DNA of 64,000 nucleotides from Spiroplasma tabanidicola (GCF_009730595.1 NZ_CP046276.1:62001-126000), one strand, 5' to 3'; shown: positions 1 through 10,479, counted from the first letter of the stretch. The notes: generated by a model from the sequence alone, not told the origin. A program made the numbers and translations.

Positions 1-2
1 TA

Positions 3-212
3 GAAGCAAAAAAAGTTGTATTAGCAAAAATAAATGAAAAATTATCAATAGAAGCAGCTGAATCTACTGATATTACATTTAGTGAATTTAAAGCTGCAAC
101 AGAATCTTCAAAACCAGGAAGCATTATTGCAACAGCTGTTAAATCAAGCGCTTTAGTTAAAGGTAGTCCATTAAAATTTACATTAACATTTAAAGCATCA
201 GACTTACTTTAA
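3..212 (+). CDS. lipoprotein, C-terminal part (5' end outside window)
   Basis: The open frame enters from the left edge and stops with TAA at 210..212, giving 70 residues. The text fits the end of one Lipoprotein_17-like module: a helix with KKVVLAKINEKL, then DITFSEF, a Gly-Ser step and a final strand FTLTFKASDLL. The same pattern occurs in the lipoproteins at 25811 and 28076. The signal peptide is not in the window, so surface lipidation is inferred from the relatives. A hairpin terminator follows directly. Confidence 0.75.
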   Translation, partial: EAKKVVLAKINEKLSIEAAESTDITFSEFKAATESSKPGSIIATAVKSSALVKGSPLKFTLTFKASDLL

Positions 213-219
213 TATAAAC

Positions 220-249
220 TAAAACTCTTTATTATTTAAAGAGTTTTTT
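220..249 (+). terminator. rho-independent terminator
   Basis: AAAACTCTTT and AAAGAGTTTT form a stem around a short AT loop and run into a T tract, 8 bases after the stop codon of the partial lipoprotein. Confidence 0.8.
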
Positions 250-441
250 TATCCTTAAATTGGAAAAACTTTTATATATAGTAGAAAATAATTTTTCTTA
301 CAAAATTATAAAATTTGATATTATATTATTGTCATTTAGTATGATTAAATAGTTTTAAACTATTAAGATATTCTAAATGAAAAATTTTTATAGTAGAAAA
401 TAATTAAATTTTAGAAAATGATACAGGAAGGAATAAAACAA
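250..441 (+). promoter_or_regulatory. intergenic upstream region of lipoprotein gene
   Basis: This 190-base gap has no gene. A 16-bp sequence (ATAGTAGAAAATAATT) occurs twice, at 278..293 and 390..405. The second copy lies about 30 bases upstream of the Shine-Dalgarno AGGAAGGAA (424..432). The repeat may belong to the lipoprotein's control region, but no clear -35/-10 pair stands out. Confidence 0.35.
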
Positions 442-1587
442 ATGAAAAAATTATTAAGTTTATTAGGAGCAATGGGAATGGTTGCTACCTCAAGTAGTGT
501 TACTGTAGCATGTAATAAAGATTCAAAAACAGATTTAAGTGCATTATCTACTAAAGCATTAGGAGATATTTCAGGATCAGGAGATTTACCAGTTGCTGCA
601 GATTTAGTAAAAGCAATCAACAAAGTAAATAGTAACTATGGATTATCAAATAGTGATGTTGAATTAGACGGAGCAGCTACTACTGAAAAAGCAACTTTAA
701 AGGCTAAATCAACTTCAACTAAATTTACAGGAAAAGTAGTAGTCACTTATAAATATACAAAAGCAACTACAGATACTAAAAAGGATTTAAGTGAAGCTGT
801 TAAAACTAAGGAATTAGGAGAATGAGAAGGAGTTGGTTCATTACCAACTATAGATGAAGTTGTAGAACAAGTAAATTTAAAAAATGAAGGTTTAAATTTA
901 AGTAAAGCAGATGTTCAAATGGCAAAAATTTCAGATGATAAAGATTTAACAAAAGGAGCAAAATTAACAGCATTATCTGACTCAGCTGGTTTTTCAGGTA
1001 GTGTGGAAGTTACATACACATATACACAAACTAAAAAAACAAGCATTGGAACAGTTGCGGATCAAAATGTTAAAGTTTTTGATAAAGCTGCAAGTTTTGA
1101 CGTTACAATTTCTAATCCAACTAGTGATGGTGCATTAACAGCTCAGGAAGCATCTTCATCTGGAATGCTAAGTGAAATTAAAGTTGAAAAAAAAGAAGCT
1201 GGAAAATGAACTGTTAAATATGATGTAATAGCTGGAAAAGCTAATGAAAAAGATAATGGTGAAGCAAAAGAGAGTTTTCCTACAGTAATAAATCTTGCAT
1301 ATGGAAATTTAACTAAAAAAGTAAATGTTATAGTAGTTAAAAATGATTTAAATTTATTAATACCATTCGGTACATATACATTTTCATGAGTTGATGACAA
1401 ACCTACAGCAACTGAATTAGCAAATTATTGAAATAGTCAACATCAAGACCAAAAAATATCTGAAAGTGATTTTGATTTGACAAATAATTCAGGAGATAAA
1501 GAAAACGGTGTAGGAGCAACAGTAAAAGCTAAAAAAGAGTCTAAATTATTATATGGTACAACAACTATTCAAATAAAAAACTCATAA
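442..1587 (+). CDS. modular surface lipoprotein
   Basis: 381 residues, read through several TGA (Trp) codons. The start at 442 is chosen because AGGAAGGAA precedes it and because it gives a standard mollicute signal peptide: MKKLLSLLGAMGMVATSSS followed by a lipobox ending in Cys (VTVAC). After the Cys come two copies of a module with the pattern K-x-LG-x-I...DLV-A-N-VNSNY-L...V-x-DG...LKA...F-G-x-V-x-TY-Y, at about residues 33..110 and 120..195. Later residues form Ig-like strands with LAYGNLTKKVNVIVV. It is predicted to be lipid-anchored on the outer face of the membrane. Function unknown; related lipoproteins occur throughout the window. A terminator follows at 1597. Confidence 0.85.
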
Positions 1588-1596
1588 TTTAATTAT

Positions 1597-1626
1597 AAAT
1601 TTGCGTATTGAAGCGCAAATTTTTAT
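1597..1626 (+). terminator. rho-independent terminator
   Basis: AAATTTGCG and CGCAAATTT pair around a short loop and are followed by T-rich sequence, 10 bases after the lipoprotein stop codon. Confidence 0.85.
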
Positions 1627-1700
1627 TTTAATTAAAAAAGTACATAATAAATTAATTATAAAGTATTTTAGTTTAAATAATAAAGACTTGAATGACATAA

Positions 1701-1742
1701 CATAAATAGACCATTTAATATAAAATAAATGGTCTATTTATG
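1701..1742. repeat. perfect inverted repeat, likely remnant of an IS end
   Basis: Two 16-bp arms (CATAAATAGACCATTT and its complement) are perfectly paired around a 10-base loop. The core TAGACCATTTA..TAAAATAAATGGT is also found just inside the left end of the decayed IS at 61289. It can act as a bidirectional terminator. The match suggests it is what remains of an IS copy. Nothing else is recognisable in the gap 1627..1943. Confidence 0.55.
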
Positions 1743-1943
1743 TTTCCTTTTTATACTTGTAATTATTAATAAGTTTTCAAATAATTATAATAAATTATAA
1801 AACCTAAAATCTTTTATAAGTAAAAATGTATATTTAAAAATATGAAAAAAATTTTATTCATTTAAGTGATTGAATATTAATAGTGAGAAATAATATTTTT
1901 TTTACCAATTTAGTTGCGATAAGTTCTTAAAAAAGGAGTGAGA

Positions 1944-3338
1944 ATGAGTATGAAAAAAATTATAGCTTTTGTAAGCATTATATTTTTGCCTATGCCTTTA
2001 TTAAGTTTTACAAGCGCATGTGTAAAGATACCTCCAAAATTTGATTTAGCAGCAATTGATGAAAAAGATTTAGGTGTTGTTTATGGATCAAATGAAGTAC
2101 CAACTTTAACTGAAATTGTAAATGATGTTAATTTTACAAACTTAAATTATGATTTAAAAGAAAGTAGTGTTTAATTTGAAGCTGAACTAACTATTAAAAA
2201 CGCAAAACTATTAGCCTTGAAAAGTTCAAAAATATTTACAAGTCAAGTTGATTTATCTTATCAATATACTTTAGTTAATAGAAAATATCTAACAACACTT
2301 AGTTCAAAGATTTACAAATTGATACTCAACAAACTATAAAAGAATATGTAATAAATATTGCAACAAGAAGAATAATAAAAGCTTTAAATGTTAATGTGCA
2401 AGTAGATCATGATTTTATAGTTGGAGATAAAGATTTTTTACCTTCTACTTATAGTGATGATGGTTTTTTAAAAGTAACTTCTACAAAAAATAGTGCATAT
2501 TTATTACCAAATAAGTCTGTTGTATTTATTTTAAAACTTAAAAAAGGAGATTTATCAACTCTTAAAGATGAAGATTTAATTATTAATCCAAATGGAAATG
2601 ATGAACAATCTGTAAAAACAGCAATAACAAAAAAATTAAAAGAAGATTTTAATAATAACATAAGTGAAGATGATTTAGATTTTAGTAATTTTAATCAAGC
2701 AACAATATTTAATAAAAAGGTTCAATGACAGCAAAAGTTAAAGAAACAAGTCAATACTTAATTGCTAATTCAAGTGCAAAATTTAGCATAAATTATTTTG
2801 ATGATAGAATTGATTTAGATAATTTATCAGTTGATGATAAAAAAGTTTATTTTTCTACTTATAGTGAAAGTGATGCAAAACAAAGTGTGATAGATAAATT
2901 CAAAGAAACTTTTAATAAAACTCTTGTAGAAGAAAAAGATGTAAGTTTTAGTAATTACAACGCACAGACTCCATTAAAAGAAGATGGTACTGGATATATA
3001 GAAGTAACTGCTAAAGATAAAAATGAGTATATTAAAGGGGCAACAAAATTTGTATTAGTTGAAAAAAGAATAAGTTTATCTTTTGACAATAGAATAGTTA
3101 GAAATTTAGGATCAGTTAATGGGAATGGTAGCCCTTTGCTTCTTTAGAACAAGCAATAGAATTCTTTAATGCAAAAAACCCAAACTTTACACTCTCAACA
3201 GATGATGTTGATTTTGATGGAAAACCAACAAAAGAAACTTGTGTGTTAAAAGCAAAAGATTCTTCAACAAAAGTTGTTGGATCAGCCTATTTAACTTATA
3301 AATATGATAAGGTAGTTAAAACTTACAAAATTAATTAA
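1944..3338 (+). pseudogene. decayed modular lipoprotein
   Basis: The gene starts at ATG 1944 (or 1950) behind AGGAG and encodes a signal peptide ending in the lipobox LSFTSAC. It then shows the KDLG...L...I..VN module seen in other lipoproteins here. An in-frame TAA at 2172 breaks it, and homology continues through at least three frame changes: 2396..2728, 2725..3147 and a last part ending at 3338. The later parts contain three repeats of the Lipoprotein_17-like type (helix, DLDFSNFNQAT, Ser-x-Tyr-Leu, beta strand) and end with a module like the first. It was probably about 460 residues. Close relatives are the lipoproteins at 28076 and 30655. Confidence 0.8.
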
Positions 3339-3358
3339 AATAATTTTTTTATTAAAAA

Positions 3359-3431
3359 GCCTATTTTTTTTAAAAATAAGGGTATTTTTTCAAAAAAGTG
3401 CCTATTTTTTTTAAAAATAAGGGTATTTTTT
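3359..3431. repeat. two identical 32-bp direct repeats, each hairpin-forming
   Basis: The same 32-bp text lies at 3359..3390 and 3400..3431, separated by 9 bases. Each copy pairs CCT-ATTTTT with AAAAAT-AGG and ends in T6, so each looks like a terminator. They sit between the decayed lipoprotein and the ATPase gene. Confidence 0.7.
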
Positions 3432-3442
3432 AAATTTGTATA

Positions 3443-3448
3443 TATAAT
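3443..3448 (+). promoter_or_regulatory. probable -10 box for the ATPase-protease operon
   Basis: TATAAT lies 19 bases upstream of the ATG at 3467, directly after the tandem hairpins. AGGTGA (3456..3461) is the likely ribosome binding site. Confidence 0.5.
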
Positions 3449-3466
3449 AATTTTTAGGTGAAACAA

Positions 3467-4441
3467 ATGAAAACAAATGACATTAAAAATATTTATAATT
3501 TGATTTATAAATTAAATAACGAAGAATTTAATCTTATTATCGATATGTTGAAAAATAAAATAGAGGTTTCAGACAAGGAAATTGAGTTATTGATTAGAAG
3601 ATATACATTAAAAGATTATGATTTATTGAGCATGGATGATAAAGAGAAAACTTATAATTTATGATCAACTGAACTTTATTTGAATGAAATTAAAAAAATA
3701 AATATGATCATAAATAATGATAAATTATTACAAGAAATCGGAGGTTTAAAAATCTTATTATATGGACAAACAGGAACTGGTAAAACATCTTTAGTTGAAA
3801 ATATAATTAACTATAATAATGATATTGAATACGAAAATATTAAATGACACAACTTAGTTTCTCCAAAACTTGGTCAAACACAAATGAATATAATGCAATT
3901 AGAAAACGAGCTAAGTAATTTTAAAAAAAAGAAAATAATTTTTTTAGATGAATTAGACTCTTTAATAACAAATCGTAATGAGATGAATGATGTATCAGAA
4001 TACTCAAGAATAGTTGGAACTTTTATAAAATTTATGGACCTATTAAAACCTAATATAATTTTAATAGCAGCAACAAATTTAATAGATAAAATCGATGCTG
4101 CTATTATCAGAAGATTTAATGTAAAAATAGAAGGTAAAGTTATTAACTTTGAAATGTTTTATAACTTTATTGATACAGAATTAACTCTTCAGTTATCAAC
4201 ACATGAAAAAAATCTTTTAAAAGAGGTTTTTCAAGATCATAATTTTACAATATCTGAAGCAAAACAGTTTGTTTCAAATTATAAAATAGATTGTAATTTA
4301 TCTAGTATAGATAATAATTGAGCATACATATTACATAACTTAAATGGTGTATCAAAAATTAACTTAGAAAAATTATCTAAAAATAAAAAAGAGGAGATAG
4401 AAAGGGTAATAAAAAAATATGGGAGTTTACAATATAAATAA
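3467..4441 (+). CDS. AAA+ ATPase, IetA-like
   Basis: 324 residues, read through TGA codons. ATG 3467 is preferred over the in-frame GTG at 3458 because AGGTGA is correctly spaced from it. Visible motifs: Walker A GQTGTGKT at residues 100..107, Walker B IIFLDE at 157..162, a sensor-1 region IAATN ending at Asn204, and an Arg pair at 215..216. The N-terminal 90 residues are helical and unfamiliar. The last 23 bases overlap the start of the protease gene, so the two are co-translated. A stand-alone AAA+ ATPase followed by a subtilisin-like protease is the architecture of IetAS, described as a plasmid incompatibility pair and listed among anti-phage systems. Membership is inferred from motifs and gene order only. 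Confidence 0.8.
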
Positions 4442-6602
4442 TGAGAAAGCAATAAATCACAAAAACAAGTCCTCTCCTACAATATATAAATTTAATAAAA
4501 TAAATAAACAAGTAAAAAAATTAATAGAAAAACTAATTGATGAAGATTTCCCTCACGATATTGATAAAGAAGGTAATAAATTTTTCAAATTTTTATATAA
4601 GGGATTACCTCCAAAAACAAGTAGAGTAAAAATGTACAAAAATACTCCTTTAGACAAATTTCACTTAAATCAAAAAGATATTGTTGTAAACTTTAATTTA
4701 GATAATAGTATTTCAACAGAAATAATATATAAAGTTTCTAATGAAGATTTTGAATTTTTTAAAACTAAATTAATAAATATTATAGAAGATAATAGACTAT
4801 TTGAAGAGAGTTTATACAAAGGTGAGTTTAGCAATAAAAAAAAGAATGAAAAGTTTTTGTTAACTTGCTTATCACTTATTGAATCTGTAAAAAAAATAAA
4901 TGAAAAAGAAAATTTATCAGACTTAGAAACTGCAAAAGTAGTTAAAATTTATAATATGTATGATGATATGAAGCTGGCTTTAAAAAATATAGGTGTAGAT
5001 TGTGAAGTGGAAATTAATAACACAATTGCCATTACTCCCTATCAGTACTCTTTGATAAAAGAAAAAATGCCTTATATTATTAATAGATCAATTGAAGCAA
5101 AAGAGTTGTCAGATAACTTGCTTGATGATCTTGAAATACCTAATAGCTTAAAAATACCCAATAACAAAACTAATAGTGCAATTATTGGTGTTATAGATTC
5201 TGGCATGAATCTTGATGGAGATTTTAAAAATTTCATTGACTCTTACAGTAAAATGATTGAACCAAATGGTTCTACAACATATGAACATGGAAATAGAGTT
5301 GCCTCATTGATCATTGCACACGATGAACTAAATGATGATAAAGATAATTTAGGTAATTTTAAGATTAGATATTTTGAAGTTTCAAGTAAGAAATCATATT
5401 CTAAGGGTATTGCAACAGTTAATATGGATTTCTTAAGTAAGCAATTAAAAAGTATCATTAAAAATAATAAAGATATAAAAGTTTGAAATATATCACTTGG
5501 TGCATTAAAAAAACAAGTAAATAATAAATTATTATCATATGAGTCCATAGTTTTAGATAAATTGGCTCAAGAATATGATTGTTTATTTGTTGTGGCTTCA
5601 GGAAATTATAGAGTAGATTATGGTTATGATTCTTTGTGTTCTCCGGCTGATTCTTTAAATTGTATTAGTGTAGGATCAGTAACATTGAATGATAAAAATA
5701 AAGTTGTACCTTCTGATTTTTCTTCAATAGGAGTTACGCTGCATTGTCGAAAACCTGAAGTATCAGCTTTTGGAGGACCAAAATTAAAAAATGGTTCTAA
5801 ATTAATGACTGCAGGCTCATTTGATATAATCCAACCTTCAAGAGGAACTTCTTTTAGTGCGCCAAAAGTTTCAAGAATTGCAGGTTATTTAATTAGCAAT
5901 GGATATTCAACTTTAGAAGTTAAGTCAACACTAATAAATTTAGCAAAAAGTGAAACTCCATCAAATTTAAGCTCATTATTTGGATATATCGAAGATTGCA
6001 ATAAAGAAGCGACTTCTTTAAAAACAACTTTAGAATTTGAAAGCGGAGTAAAAAATAAATATTTTGATATAAATTTAGATAATGTTGAAAATGTTTCTAT
6101 AGCATGAGCAAACCATGTAAATAGTTTACCTTCATTAGGAGAAGAATATTCAATTACAAATTTTAATGTTAGTTTAATTAAATATAAAAAAAATTGAAAA
6201 AACTTACCCTATGATAAAAGTGGGAAAAATAGTTACACTCCAGAATTTCATGCTTGAGAATTAGAAAAAAATAACTCAATGGCCTGAAAAAAAAGATCTA
6301 AATATTTACCAGAATCTAAAAGAAGATTATATGATGGCAAATATTTTACCTCACACAAAAAAGAATATAAACTCTTAAATAACAAAAATATTATAAAATC
6401 TCATGAAAAAGTTGATTATAACTATGCAATAAGAATTAACAGACAAGAACTCTTTAATTTAATTAAAAATGATTCAATAAAGCTTGGCATTAGTATAATT
6501 TTTTCAGGACCAAATTTCAAAGAAGAGGATTTTATTTTAAATAACGAATCCTTAATAGAAATTAAAAATATTCAATCATTTGTAGAAACTGAGATTGGTT
6601 AA
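4419..6602 (+). CDS. cytoplasmic subtilisin-like serine protease, IetS-like
   Basis: 727 residues through multiple TGA codons. The S8 catalytic triad is complete: Asp260 in IIGVIDSGM, His290 in YEHGNRVASL and Ser478 in RGTSFSAP. Asn396 in VVASGN is the likely oxyanion residue. No signal peptide or membrane segment is visible, so it should act inside the cell, unlike most secreted subtilisins. About 250 residues precede the protease domain and about 230 follow it; neither part is recognised. The gene starts inside the end of the ATPase gene, with only a weak ribosome binding site, which suggests translational coupling. The likely role is the protease half of an IetAS-type defence or toxin module whose activity is gated by the ATPase. 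Confidence 0.8.
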
Positions 6603-6635
6603 CTTATTTTAATAATAAAAATCTAATAATATATT

Positions 6636-8018
6636 AGAATAGACAACCTTAAAGAGACCAATTATTTAAAAAAATTTAAATAATAAGTTTCTATAGAAAG
6701 GTTGTTTTTATATGCCAAAAGTAATAGATAAAAAGATAAAATTAATTGCTATTAAAAAGTTTTTAGCTAGAGAAAAAACTTCTAAAATCTCTGAAGAATT
6801 AAACTTAAAAAGTGGTTATGTTCAAATAAAACAATGAGTAAAAAGATATAATATTAACGAATTAGAAAGCGAATTAAATTTTTCGCCTTGTGAGGTTAAT
6901 ATTTATATGAAAAAAGACATTGAAAATAAATTGCTTAAAGATGAAAATAAGAAACTTGAAAAAGAATTAAACAAACTTAAAAAAGAAAAGTTAAAAGATA
7001 AGGCAAAAATTGAGTTTTTGGAAAAGCGCATGCCTTCTTGCATGAATTTATTGAAAACTCAAATGAAGATACAAACAAGTAAGAAGGCCTGAAAAAACAA
7101 TGCATATAATGTGATTTATTTTGATGACTCTTGTGAACTAAATATGAAAGATAAATGTAAAGCTCTATTTGTTAATTTTTCTAATTATGCTAAATGAAAA
7201 AAGAAAAATAAAGAAGAGCTTTTACAAAATAAAACAATAGAATTAAAAAGAAAATATAATGATCAAGCAGTTGTTTTAATAAATAAGTTTACAAAAACAA
7301 TGGTTCATCTGGTTCTAGAAATGTTAGCTCTTTAATAAGTGATGAGTTTAAAGTTAATATTAGTTATAAGATAATAAATGAATTACGAAATAACAAGTTA
7401 GTAAATTTAGAAAAAATTAATAGAGAACATAAAAGACAAAATCTCCAAAGAGGTAATGTTGTACCTGATCTAATTAAGAAAGATTTTAGTACTCAATATA
7501 ATTTACAAAAAGTAGGAATGGACGGTTCATATTTAGACCTTATAATTAAAGGCAAAAAAGTTAAAATACTTGGTGAGTTTGCATATAATTGATATAACAG
7601 AGATATGATTGCTTATAATTTTTCTTTAAGTGAAAACTCAGAAGTTGTTGTAAAAACAATTAAAGAGGTAATAAAAGTTATAAGCAAATACAAAGTAGAT
7701 TTTACAATACTTCAAACTGATCGAGGAACTGCAAATGCATCATATGCGGTAAAAGATTTAATTAATTCATGTCCAAATTTAGTTTTATCAATGTCTGAAG
7801 CTGGATTTAAACATAACGCACCAACAGAAGCTTTAAACGGTTGATACAAAGACTGTTTTTTTGCAGAATATGGAAATGAATTTAAAAGCATCATAGAGTT
7901 TAAATTATTTTTTGATGAATTCATTATTAAAAGAAATAATTTACAAAATTATTTATATAATAAAAAAAGAAACCAAATATCATAAGATATTTTTGGTCTC
8001 TTTAAGGTTGTCTATTCT
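6636..8018 (+). mobile_element. insertion sequence with perfect 25-bp terminal inverted repeats
   Basis: AGAATAGACAACCTTAAAGA.. at 6636..6660 is matched exactly in reverse complement at 7994..8018. The element is 1,383 bp and holds one broken transposase gene. No target duplication is clear. A more degraded relative lies at 42447..43825, a distant one at 61289..62723, and a solo end at 25689. Its right end truncates an unknown minus-strand gene of the duplicated segment. Confidence 0.9.
6712..7985 (+). pseudogene. IS transposase with integrase-type core, frameshifted
   Basis: Translation starts at ATG 6712 with a helix-turn-helix region, followed by a lysine-rich coiled coil (about residues 65..105). 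The frame is lost near 7300, where the A tract in TTTACAAAAACAATGG is one base shorter than in the relative at 43180. The other frame then runs to TAA at 7985 and carries a catalytic-core pattern: GMDGSYLDL, ILQTDRGTA and NAPTEALNG. Inferred to be an inactive copy of a DDE transposase related to the IS3 type. Confidence 0.85.
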
Positions 8019-8225
8019 GATACATAAAATATCTTTATTATTATTTTTAAGCACAAAGTTTCATCCTAAATCTTTATAAAAAAAAATATTAGTTTTTTTT
8101 CTTATATTATCTAATGTTAATCATACCAATTTTGCTTCAATAATATTGGGAAATTGTTTTTCTATATCTTTTTGAAGTTTTATAACATATTCATTATTAT
8201 GCAAACAACTAAAATATGGTTTCAT
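8019..8225 (-). pseudogene. hypothetical protein, truncated by IS (copy A)
   Basis: The start ATG at 8225 follows the stop codon of the upstream Cys-rich protein by one base. The first 69 residues match the 119-residue protein at 19453..19812 (MKPYFSCLHNNEYVIKLQ..). The reading frame is then cut off by the right end of the IS at 8018. No function is recognised. Confidence 0.75.
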
Positions 8226-8226
8226 T

Positions 8227-8553
8227 TTATTTTATCCTTTCTTTCTTTTCGCTGAAAGAACTTCCTACATTTTTTAAATCAGTATTTTTATTTACTTTTA
8301 AAGTTGATCGATTATTTCATAAATCGTTACTTCTTTTTAACTGATCATTATAAACTTTTTCATCAATAGCTAGTTTTTTCATATTTTCTTCTAAAAGCTG
8401 AAAATATTTAACGCCCATTATTAGAAAATGATAATCTTCAATAGTTTTAGAACAAATATTACAAATAGTGTTTTTAGTTAAGAAATAATCATTTTTTTCG
8501 TTATTATTTACATTAATTTCTGTAGATGTAAAACCGTGCTCACAATTATTCAT
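8227..8553 (-). CDS. small Cys/His-rich protein with C-terminal TLKVNK tag (copy A)
   Basis: 108 residues, extended past a TGA codon. The N-terminus has CEHGF and, about 30 residues later, ICNICSK, which could bind one zinc ion. A helical middle part follows (YFQLLEENMKKLAIDE). The last 26 residues begin with STLKVNKNTDLKNV, the motif shared with four other proteins of this segment. The gene lies just downstream of the ArdC-like gene and is followed with a 1-base gap by the truncated gene at 8225. Function unknown. The near-identical copy B is at 19814..20140. Confidence 0.75.
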
Positions 8554-8569
8554 AATTTCTCCGCCCGTT

Positions 8570-9597
8570 TTATCTATTTATTTTTTTTTCTTCTCTTTTA
8601 TTTAAAAACTCTGTATTTAGGTTTCTGGTTTTATCTACATTTAAAGATTTTTTATCATTAAATAATTCTTTCACTTGTTCTTTATTTTTGTTTCAATCAC
8701 TAACTATTTCTTTTTGTTGTTCTATAGTAGGTTAGTTAAAGACTTTATTTACACTATTAAATACTTTGTTAAATTCTTTCATAGGGTTCATATCTTTAGT
8801 TGCTTTTGTTCATGAATTAATGTAATTAGAAGCTATTTTTTTAGTTTTTTCATTTTCTATTCCTACATTTTTTCACTTACTCAAGCAAACATTTCAGCTT
8901 GTGTTTCTTTAACACCACGAATGTGTCCTTCGTAACCTAAATTATCTGTATTGTGTTCTAAATATATATGACCAAATTCATGTAGTAAAGTTTGATTTTT
9001 TAAATCCGGATCACTATCAACTGATATATTGATTTTTTTACCATCTGTATAACCAGCTTCTCCTTTTTCGCTAAGACTATAATTAAGGGCAAAAGGTTTA
9101 ATAGATTGTAAGTATTCAACAAGATAATTAAACTCTGGATTTTTTATTTTATTTTGAAAGTTTTCTTCAACAATTTTATTTATCTCTTCTTCTTTTAAAT
9201 TGGTTTGTTTAGCATCAAAAAGGGGTTGTTTTTTATATTTCATATATGTATCTACACATTTATTTGAACCGCACTTTGATGCTATTCCATGTTCTTTACA
9301 CATTGGTAGGGGAGATAAAACATATAAAGCTTTTGCTCCTTTGTTGACATTGACTCCTCCTTTTTGTCATGCGTTATATGTTTTTAACTCAGTTATATTT
9401 TTGGACTGACTCATTAAAAGTAATGCATTTTTAAATGAGTATTTTTGAAAAATATTGGTTTTTTTATTGTATTTAATCAAGTCATTTACTAATAATTCTA
9501 TTGATTCTGGGTTTTTAAAAGCTTCTTCTAATTCTTAATATAATTCTGCTTCAATTTCTTTGACTTCTATATTTTTAATGTTACTAAAATCAATCAT
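8570..9597 (-). pseudogene. ArdC-like protein, copy A, broken
   Basis: Same protein as at 20157..21185. An N-terminal part with NAWQKGGVNVNKGAKAL resembles the ArdC single-stranded-DNA-binding domain. A zincin motif HEFGH (8968..8982), followed by ETQAEMFAW, resembles the ArdC/ImmA metallopeptidase part. Lesions: TAA at codon 21 (shared with copy B), a one-base deletion near 8872 after IENEKT, and TAA replacing Lys in VFN(K)PT near 8735. The C-terminus keeps the TLNVDK tag. The gene is inactive at full length. Confidence 0.8.
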
Positions 9598-9730
9598 CGT
9601 TCAAACCTTTAAATGAATCTGTGAAATTATTTAAGTTTTCTTCATATTCTTTTTTGTTTTTTGAATTTTCTAAAGATATCTCAGCTTTTAAAAAATTAGC
9701 TATTTTTTTATTTTTTTCTTCTTTTTTCAT
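9584..9730 (-). CDS. 48-residue lysine-rich protein (copy A)
   Basis: Starts MKKEEKNKKIANFLKAEI and ends in GLNDDWF (TGA = Trp). The stop codon overlaps the first ATG of the ArdC-like gene, so translation is probably coupled. It is mostly helical and charged. No family is recognised. The copy at 21172..21318 differs by a few residues. Confidence 0.55.
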
Positions 9731-9806
9731 CTTAAATTTCTCTTTTCTTATTTTTTTCTTTTCTTTACTTTAATAATTATTTCTACACCAAAAATTTAAG
9801 TTTTTT

Positions 9807-10220
9807 TTACAATAAATTATAAACTTTTAATTTTTTAAGAAAGGTGTTGTTATAGATATCATTACCTATTTTTTCTAGTGAAGAAAGAGTGTATTCAACT
9901 ATGTTTAAATAACTTTCATAAAAATTATGATCATCTTCTTTTGAAGCAATTCTTAAAATCATTTCTTTTTTTCTTGAATCTAAATAAAAAAAATTTTTTA
10001 TATAACAAATAAATATCTCTTTAAAAATTTTAGAATTTAAAAATTCCGTATATATTATTGCAACTAAAAAATTATTAGAATAGTTATTATTTAATTTGTT
10101 TTCTTTATCAAAAAATGAATACATTTTATTTCTTTCTTTATCATTTATAAAATCTTCAATAAACATTATTTTTATGTCACTATATAAACTTACAACATCA
10201 GATAATTTAATTCTACTCAT
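9807..10220 (-). CDS. hypothetical protein, 137 residues (copy A)
   Basis: Identical in sequence to the protein at 21395..21808. It begins MSRIKLSDVVSLYSDIKIMF, has no signal peptide or clear membrane segment, and is predicted to be helical with conserved acidic and aromatic residues. It lacks the C-terminal TLKVNK tag. It lies 76 bases upstream of the 48-residue gene on the same strand, as part of a run driven from the promoter cassette near 10444. Function unknown. Confidence 0.65.
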   Translation of the reverse strand: MSRIKLSDVVSLYSDIKIMFIEDFINDKERNKMYSFFDKENKLNNNYSNNFLVAIIYTEFLNSKIFKEIFICYIKNFFYLDSRKKEMILRIASKEDDHNFYESYLNIVEYTLSSLEKIGNDIYNNTFLKKLKVYNLL

Positions 10221-10236
10221 ATGTAATTCGTTTCAT

Positions 10237-10395
10237 TTATAAATTATTTAAAACTATTTTAACAACATATTTTTCCCACTCATATAAAGCTTTTTTAAAA
10301 AATAATTCTTAATAAAATATGATCGATTTCAATTTGGTTCTTATACAAAATTATATTTTCAAAAGTCTTTATATCATAAATATTTTTCGATATGT
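10237..10395 (-). pseudogene. short broken ORF behind promoter cassette (copy A)
   Basis: After the ribosome binding site of the promoter cassette the minus strand reads SKNIYDIKTFENIILYKNQ.. and then, after a one-base shift in a T tract, KKALYEWEKYVVKIVLNNL before TAA. No ATG is available at the right place; the codon at the expected position is ATA. The same text is at 21825..21983. It may be a broken small gene or only a leader. Confidence 0.35.
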
Positions 10396-10404
10396 AACCA
10401 CTCC

Positions 10405-10478
10405 TTTATTAATTTCTTGCAAAAACAAGAAATTAATAAATTCATTATAAAAAAACAAAAAAATTTTCCCCGGGGAAA
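10405..10478 (-). promoter_or_regulatory. promoter cassette 1: palindrome, -10 box, leader hairpin
   Basis: Reading leftward: a perfect GC-rich palindrome TTTCCCCGGGGAAA (10465..10478), then TATAAT (10444..10449) about 15 bases further, then a perfect 15-bp stem with 6-base loop (10405..10440), and directly after it AGGAG. The palindrome sits where the -35 box should be, so it is a good operator candidate. The hairpin abuts the ribosome binding site. The cassette recurs at 11087, 21993 and 22676. Confidence 0.6.
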
Positions 10479-10479
10479 G

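Noticed and set aside
7600-7844. Independent small gene starting at ATG 7605
   Set aside because: It is an internal part of the transposase core bounded by TGA (Trp) codons, not a separate gene.
9200-9409. Plus-strand frame opposite the ArdC-like gene, repeated at 20788
   Set aside because: It is duplicated only because the segment is duplicated; the minus-strand frame carries the domain motifs.
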